From an uncultured Dehalococcoidia bacterium (GTDB taxonomy: Bacteria > Chloroflexota > Dehalococcoidia > Dehalococcoidales > UBA3254), in contig CAITCX010000330.1 in the NCBI GenBank assembly GCA_903890885.1, positions 1-9,864 of the forward strand: a stretch of DNA of 9,864 nucleotides, written 5' to 3'. The notes beneath the pieces are model-generated. The model saw only the letters and a program-made list of their open reading frames with translations, did no database searches and had not been told where the DNA came from. Within the stretch, counting starts at the first letter, position 1; every line of letters begins with the position of its first letter. Shown here one piece after another: positions 6,742 through 9,864 of this stretch. Made by a program: the position numbers and the translations under genes.

Positions 6742-7817
6742 GAAGATTGGCGGTTGAAAATGCTCAGATGGGCATGATATTAGCCAGGGCAATTTATGAT
6801 GGTTCCGGCACCTTGATCCTGGACACGGGAACTGTGCTGGATGCCGTTCATCTACCCGTTCTTCCGCGTTTGGAAGTGAAAGACATCATTGTCCAGGACT
6901 CGCGGGTAGATGATGTTATCATCGTCCCCTTGATATCTGAAGAGTCCGAGGCCCATGCGGTCCGCCTTTTGCATACTTTAATGGATACCAACCGCGGCAA
7001 ACTGGTCGACTACGTCAAACTGGATATGCCCGCCGTCGACCGCGTGGTTAAAGAAATCATCCAGGATTTCTACTCCGTCTTCATGGGAGAGATCAACATT
7101 GAAGGTTGTTTCTCAAATGGCAACTTCGACTTTATTCACCCGGTCAAGGTGGCAGGGTTAGCCATTCTGCTGGGCAAAAGAGCCGAATTCAGCCGGGCTG
7201 AACTGGCTTCCCTGGGCATGGCGGCTTTATTGCAGAACATCGGCTACGTCGGCGTCCCTAACGGCATTCTGACCAATCTGGATCCCGTGGCCCAGGCGGC
7301 CGCTCCCGAATTCAAAAAGCATGTTGAGATTGGCACCCAGATATTAAAACGCCAGAAAGAAATGGATCCGCTTATCATCGAAGCCGTTATGCAGCATCAC
7401 GAAAACTGGGATGGCAGCGGTTACCCCGGCAAACTAAAAGGAAGCAAGATCGGCCGCTACGCCCGCATTATTGCCATAGCCAGCAACTATCATGCCTTGA
7501 TTTCCAGCCACCGCAATCAGAAAGCCTATCCGCCGCCTGAAGCAGCAGAATACATCTCGGCCTACAGCGGAGAACTTTTTGATCCGGAATTCGTCAACCT
7601 TTTCCTGAGGAATGTGCCTTTCTATCCCAAGGGAGTGTCGGTCAGGCTGAGTACCGGTGAAATCGGCATAGTTACCGATTCCAACATTGGTTACATCGGC
7701 CGCACCAAGGTCAGGGTGTGTTTCGGCCGGGACGGCATTGAATTAAAGCCCCACGATCTGGACCTGAGCAAACCTGAAAATCAAAATGTGACTATTGTGG
7801 AAATACTGGATTATTAG
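6738..7817 (+). CDS. HD-GYP-family protein lacking the HD dyad (probably non-catalytic)
   Basis: Canonical HD-GYP proteins hydrolyse cyclic di-GMP using a metal site. This 359-residue protein has an N-terminal domain often found in the family (MGMILARAIYDGSGTLIL, about 1-60), a helical HD-GYP fold (about 110-290) and a small beta-rich C-terminal extension (about 297-345). The GYP segment is intact as HHENWDGSGYP (220-230), and His134 and His195 also remain. The HD dyad, however, reads LLQNIGYVGVP, with Gln166-Asn167 in place of His-Asp. The late metal ligand, normally Asp in a VAD motif, is Ser249 in IAIASNYHAL. Loss of three ligands predicts little or no phosphodiesterase activity, so it may instead sense a cyclic dinucleotide or bind a partner. 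It overlaps cheR by ATGA, so it belongs to the che operon and may link second-messenger state to motility. Confidence 0.9.
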   Translation: MRRLAVENAQMGMILARAIYDGSGTLILDTGTVLDAVHLPVLPRLEVKDIIVQDSRVDDVIIVPLISEESEAHAVRLLHTLMDTNRGKLVDYVKLDMPAVDRVVKEIIQDFYSVFMGEINIEGCFSNGNFDFIHPVKVAGLAILLGKRAEFSRAELASLGMAALLQNIGYVGVPNGILTNLDPVAQAAAPEFKKHVEIGTQILKRQKEMDPLIIEAVMQHHENWDGSGYPGKLKGSKIGRYARIIAIASNYHALISSHRNQKAYPPPEAAEYISAYSGELFDPEFVNLFLRNVPFYPKGVSVRLSTGEIGIVTDSNIGYIGRTKVRVCFGRDGIELKPHDLDLSKPENQNVTIVEILDY

Positions 7818-7846
7818 CCAATTTGGCCTGAAATGAGGAGTTTCAT

Positions 7847-8623
7847 ATGGCAGACCAATTATTATCTCAAGCCGACGTAGATGCCCTGGTAGCGTCTCTG
7901 AATAAAAGTGAGCCAGCCAAACCGGCGGCTAAGCCGGCAGCAGCGCCTTTCAGCGCCCCGGCCCCTAAACCTGCGGTTGCTGCGCCAGTTCCTGCTCCAG
8001 CTCCCGCGCCTAAAGTCATTCCTATAGTGGCTAAACCGGCACCGGCACCCGTTCAGGCGGCTAAGGCGGTTCCAGCCCAAGCCCCTGCAGTAGTCCGGCC
8101 GGCTCCTGCCGTTCTTTCTACCACCAAACCGGAGCCTCTCAACACCAATTTCAAGACCAGTTCCTTCCCGGCTTCGCGGGCCAACGAAGCTGCCATCCCC
8201 AAAGTTATGGAATCGGCTCGACCGGAAACCAAAACACCATCCAAACAGGCAGCCAGACCGGAACCTAAACCGGAGGTCTCCATGGAAGTTGTTAACGGAC
8301 TTAATGCCAAAATAGCCGAGCTTACCAAACAGCTCAATCAGATCCAGGGCGCCATTAAGGGCCTGGATGGCATCGAAAAGAAACTCGGCGCTTTAACGGT
8401 TAAAGTGGAGAATAACAGGGAACCTGCTCAGACAGCGGAGAGAGTTCAGAAATTAAATGAAGAGCTCAAAAAAATAGCCCACAATCTCAAAGGTACACCC
8501 GGATACGGCATTAAACACAGTTTTGATTGTGAAAAATGCTCCGATCACGGCCATGTGGCAGTTATGTTCAGGTGTACCAAGTGCGGTCAAGAACGCTGGT
8601 ACGGCTGGTGGCCGGAAAAATAA
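7847..8623 (+). CDS. Unrecognised protein: FliM-like CheY-binding peptide, linker, coiled coil, zinc ribbon
   Basis: The 258 residues have four visible parts. Residues 4-17 (QLLSQADVDALVAS) closely resemble the N-terminal peptide of flagellar FliM and FliY (consensus LSQxEIDALL), which binds phosphorylated CheY. A long Pro/Ala/Lys-rich, probably extended linker follows (about 21-142). Residues about 147-215 are predicted helical with heptad-like hydrophobics, a likely coiled coil. The end (about 225-256) is a compact zinc ribbon with Cys228/Cys231 and Cys243/Cys246, then an aromatic WYGWWPEK tail. There is no FliM middle domain or SpoA domain, signal peptide or membrane segment. GAGGAG (7835-7840) lies six bases before the ATG, and the gene follows the HD-GYP-like gene by 29 bases in the che operon. 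A tether carrying CheY~P to a non-flagellar motor is the favoured inference. A general CheY scaffold is the alternative. Confidence 0.85.
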   Translation: MADQLLSQADVDALVASLNKSEPAKPAAKPAAAPFSAPAPKPAVAAPVPAPAPAPKVIPIVAKPAPAPVQAAKAVPAQAPAVVRPAPAVLSTTKPEPLNTNFKTSSFPASRANEAAIPKVMESARPETKTPSKQAARPEPKPEVSMEVVNGLNAKIAELTKQLNQIQGAIKGLDGIEKKLGALTVKVENNREPAQTAERVQKLNEELKKIAHNLKGTPGYGIKHSFDCEKCSDHGHVAVMFRCTKCGQERWYGWWPEK

Positions 8624-8650
8624 ACTCTAAGGCCTTCACGGAGGAAGAAC

Positions 8651-9864
8651 ATGCGTATCTTTAATGAAATCAGGAAAAGAAAATTCGATCGCAATGCAGT
8701 GGTTATCAGTATTATGTTTGTGTTTTGCACGTTGTTGTATTACGCTCCATCCGTTTTCGGCTGGGGTAGTCCTCCCAACGCGCAAAATGATCTCAGAAAC
8801 CTGCATAACTTCTACGGCCTGGATTTCTTCGCCTTGCTCTTTTTCGTGCCGGTGGTTTATGCAGCCTATTCAACCGGAGTGATCAGGGCCGTGATAGTGG
8901 CCCTGGCTTCAGCGGTTATCTTTATGCCCTACTCTCTCCTGATCACCAATCAGCCGGGGGCCCTTTTCCGCCCTTCCGCTTTCATCTTGATCATGAGCGC
9001 GGTGGGAGCTGTGGTCGCTATGCTGCAAAAAGGCGACGAGCAGCGCAAGCGCAGTATGAACGAGTTAAAATGCCTGTACGACATCGGCAAGGCCGCCGAA
9101 ACCGCCGTTAAGGTTGAAAATTTATTGTCTTCAGTTGCTGTCATCATCCCGCAGAATTTGAATCACCGCGGCATCGTGGATACCTGTATTACGCTGCGCG
9201 GCCAGACTTTTGGCGAGCCGGTGGCCGATAACCGCAAGCGCAAGATCATAGAGAACCTGGTTATCGCCGGAGAATCGATAGGCCAGATGGAGATCGCCTT
9301 TCCAGCCTCTTATCCCTGGAACAATAAATCCAATCACTTCATCAAGACTCTGGGAGAGAGAATTAGCGGGGCTGTCCGCAGCATCGAACTGGAACAAAAC
9401 CTCAATGTGTATTACGAACAACTCGAGGTGATGGTGGAAAACCGTACCCGTGAGCTGGAACAGGCCCATGAAAAACTGATCCGCTCAGAGAGACTGGCAG
9501 CGGTCGGCGAACTGGCCTCCGGAGTAGGACATGAGCTTAGAAATCCTTTAAACGTCATCAGGAATTGCGTCTATTTAATTAATATGAACCTGGATGGCCA
9601 GGCCACGGCCGAAATTGAAGAAACGCTCAAACTACTGGATACGCAGGTAGATATCTCCAATAAAATCGTCAGCGACCTTCTGGATTTCACCCGTGTCAGA
9701 GCGCCCACCAGGAATATCGTTAATCTCAATACTATGATTCAGGACAGGGTGGCCTGGGCCTCCATTCCGGACAAAGTCACAGTCAGATATGACTTCACGG
9801 GGGACGCTCCGCAGTTATTTGTCGATCCCGAACAGATCGGACAGGCCTTTACCAATGTCATTAA
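8651..9864 (+). CDS. Membrane sensor histidine kinase, 3' end cut by window edge
   Basis: The frame is open to the last base, giving 404 codons of an unfinished gene. Four hydrophobic segments (about 15-36, 57-75, 77-97, 107-126) form an N-terminal membrane domain. A GAF-like region follows (about 136-245), starting LKCLYDIGKAAE. A coiled-coil signalling helix covers about 246-285. The HisKA domain carries the phosphoacceptor His294 in GVGHELRNPL. The ATPase domain has just begun at the edge, with the start of its N box (QIGQAFTNVI). The ATG start follows GGAGG (8640-8644) with a six-base spacer, and only 27 bases separate it from the preceding gene, so it could share the operon. It is a conventional two-component kinase, not a CheA. 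The signal is unknown and its response regulator is presumably encoded downstream. Confidence 0.92.
   Translation, partial: MRIFNEIRKRKFDRNAVVISIMFVFCTLLYYAPSVFGWGSPPNAQNDLRNLHNFYGLDFFALLFFVPVVYAAYSTGVIRAVIVALASAVIFMPYSLLITNQPGALFRPSAFILIMSAVGAVVAMLQKGDEQRKRSMNELKCLYDIGKAAETAVKVENLLSSVAVIIPQNLNHRGIVDTCITLRGQTFGEPVADNRKRKIIENLVIAGESIGQMEIAFPASYPWNNKSNHFIKTLGERISGAVRSIELEQNLNVYYEQLEVMVENRTRELEQAHEKLIRSERLAAVGELASGVGHELRNPLNVIRNCVYLINMNLDGQATAEIEETLKLLDTQVDISNKIVSDLLDFTRVRAPTRNIVNLNTMIQDRVAWASIPDKVTVRYDFTGDAPQLFVDPEQIGQAFTNVI

Noticed and set aside
7817..7827. GCCAA-T-TTGGC inverted repeat after the HD-GYP-like gene as a terminator
   Set aside because: The five-base arms leave a one-base loop, no T run follows, and the next gene's ribosome site begins eight bases later.
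7910..8110. Repetitive Ala/Pro codons as a tandem DNA repeat
   Set aside because: The similarity is at the level of residue composition (PAPAP, KPAA). No regular DNA period is visible, so it is treated as a protein linker.
7862..8337. Long minus-strand open frames opposite the Pro/Ala-rich linker
   Set aside because: They mirror GC-rich Pro/Ala codons of the plus-strand gene, have biased Arg/Gly composition, and show no recognisable motif.
8664..8882. 72-residue plus-strand frame within the start of the histidine kinase gene
   Set aside because: It overlaps the kinase in another frame. The kinase frame from 8651 has a ribosome site, membrane helices and an H box, while this frame has none of these.

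Overview
The window is one dense, entirely plus-strand block of motility and signalling genes. It joins the end of an archaellum/type IV-pilus-type ATPase gene to a complete bacterial chemotaxis operon, then runs into a membrane histidine kinase cut off by the right edge. No RNA genes, mobile elements or CRISPR arrays are visible. The longest stretch without a gene is the 82 bases before cheA. Base composition looks balanced, strong Shine-Dalgarno sites are common, and GTG and TTG starts are used. An archaeal FlaI/ArlI-like ATPase beside a CheC/CheD-type bacterial che set would fit an uncultured Chloroflexota lineage (perhaps Dehalococcoidia-like), in which archaellum-like clusters have been reported. 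That assignment is an inference from gene content, not something the sequence proves.

Layout. 1-468: C-terminal end of the FlaI/ArlI-like ATPase. 519-1124: unrecognised 201-residue protein with a basic N-terminus, an Ala/Pro-rich middle and an acidic helical tail. 1207-3273: cheA. 3307-3903: cheC-like phosphatase with one intact active site. 3923-4423: cheD. 4447-4803: cheY. 4845-5936: cheB. 5908-6741: cheR, overlapping cheB. 6738-7817: HD-GYP-family protein lacking the HD dyad, overlapping cheR by ATGA. 7847-8623: unrecognised protein with a FliM-like N-terminal peptide, a Pro/Ala-rich linker, a coiled coil and a C-terminal CxxC/CxxC zinc ribbon. 8651-9864: four-helix membrane histidine kinase, incomplete at the 3' end.

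How the genes fit together. CheA phosphorylates CheY and CheB. CheR and CheB methylate and demethylate receptors, CheD deamidates receptors and can pair with CheC, and CheC removes phosphate from CheY. No chemoreceptor, cheW, fliM, fliN or fliG lies in the window, and the only motor part present is an archaellum/pilus-type ATPase. So how CheY~P reaches the motor is the open question. The 7847-8623 product begins with a peptide very like the CheY-binding N-terminus of FliM/FliY but has no FliM body. It is the best candidate here for a new CheY-to-motor adaptor, a bacterial counterpart in role to archaeal CheF. That is a hypothesis.
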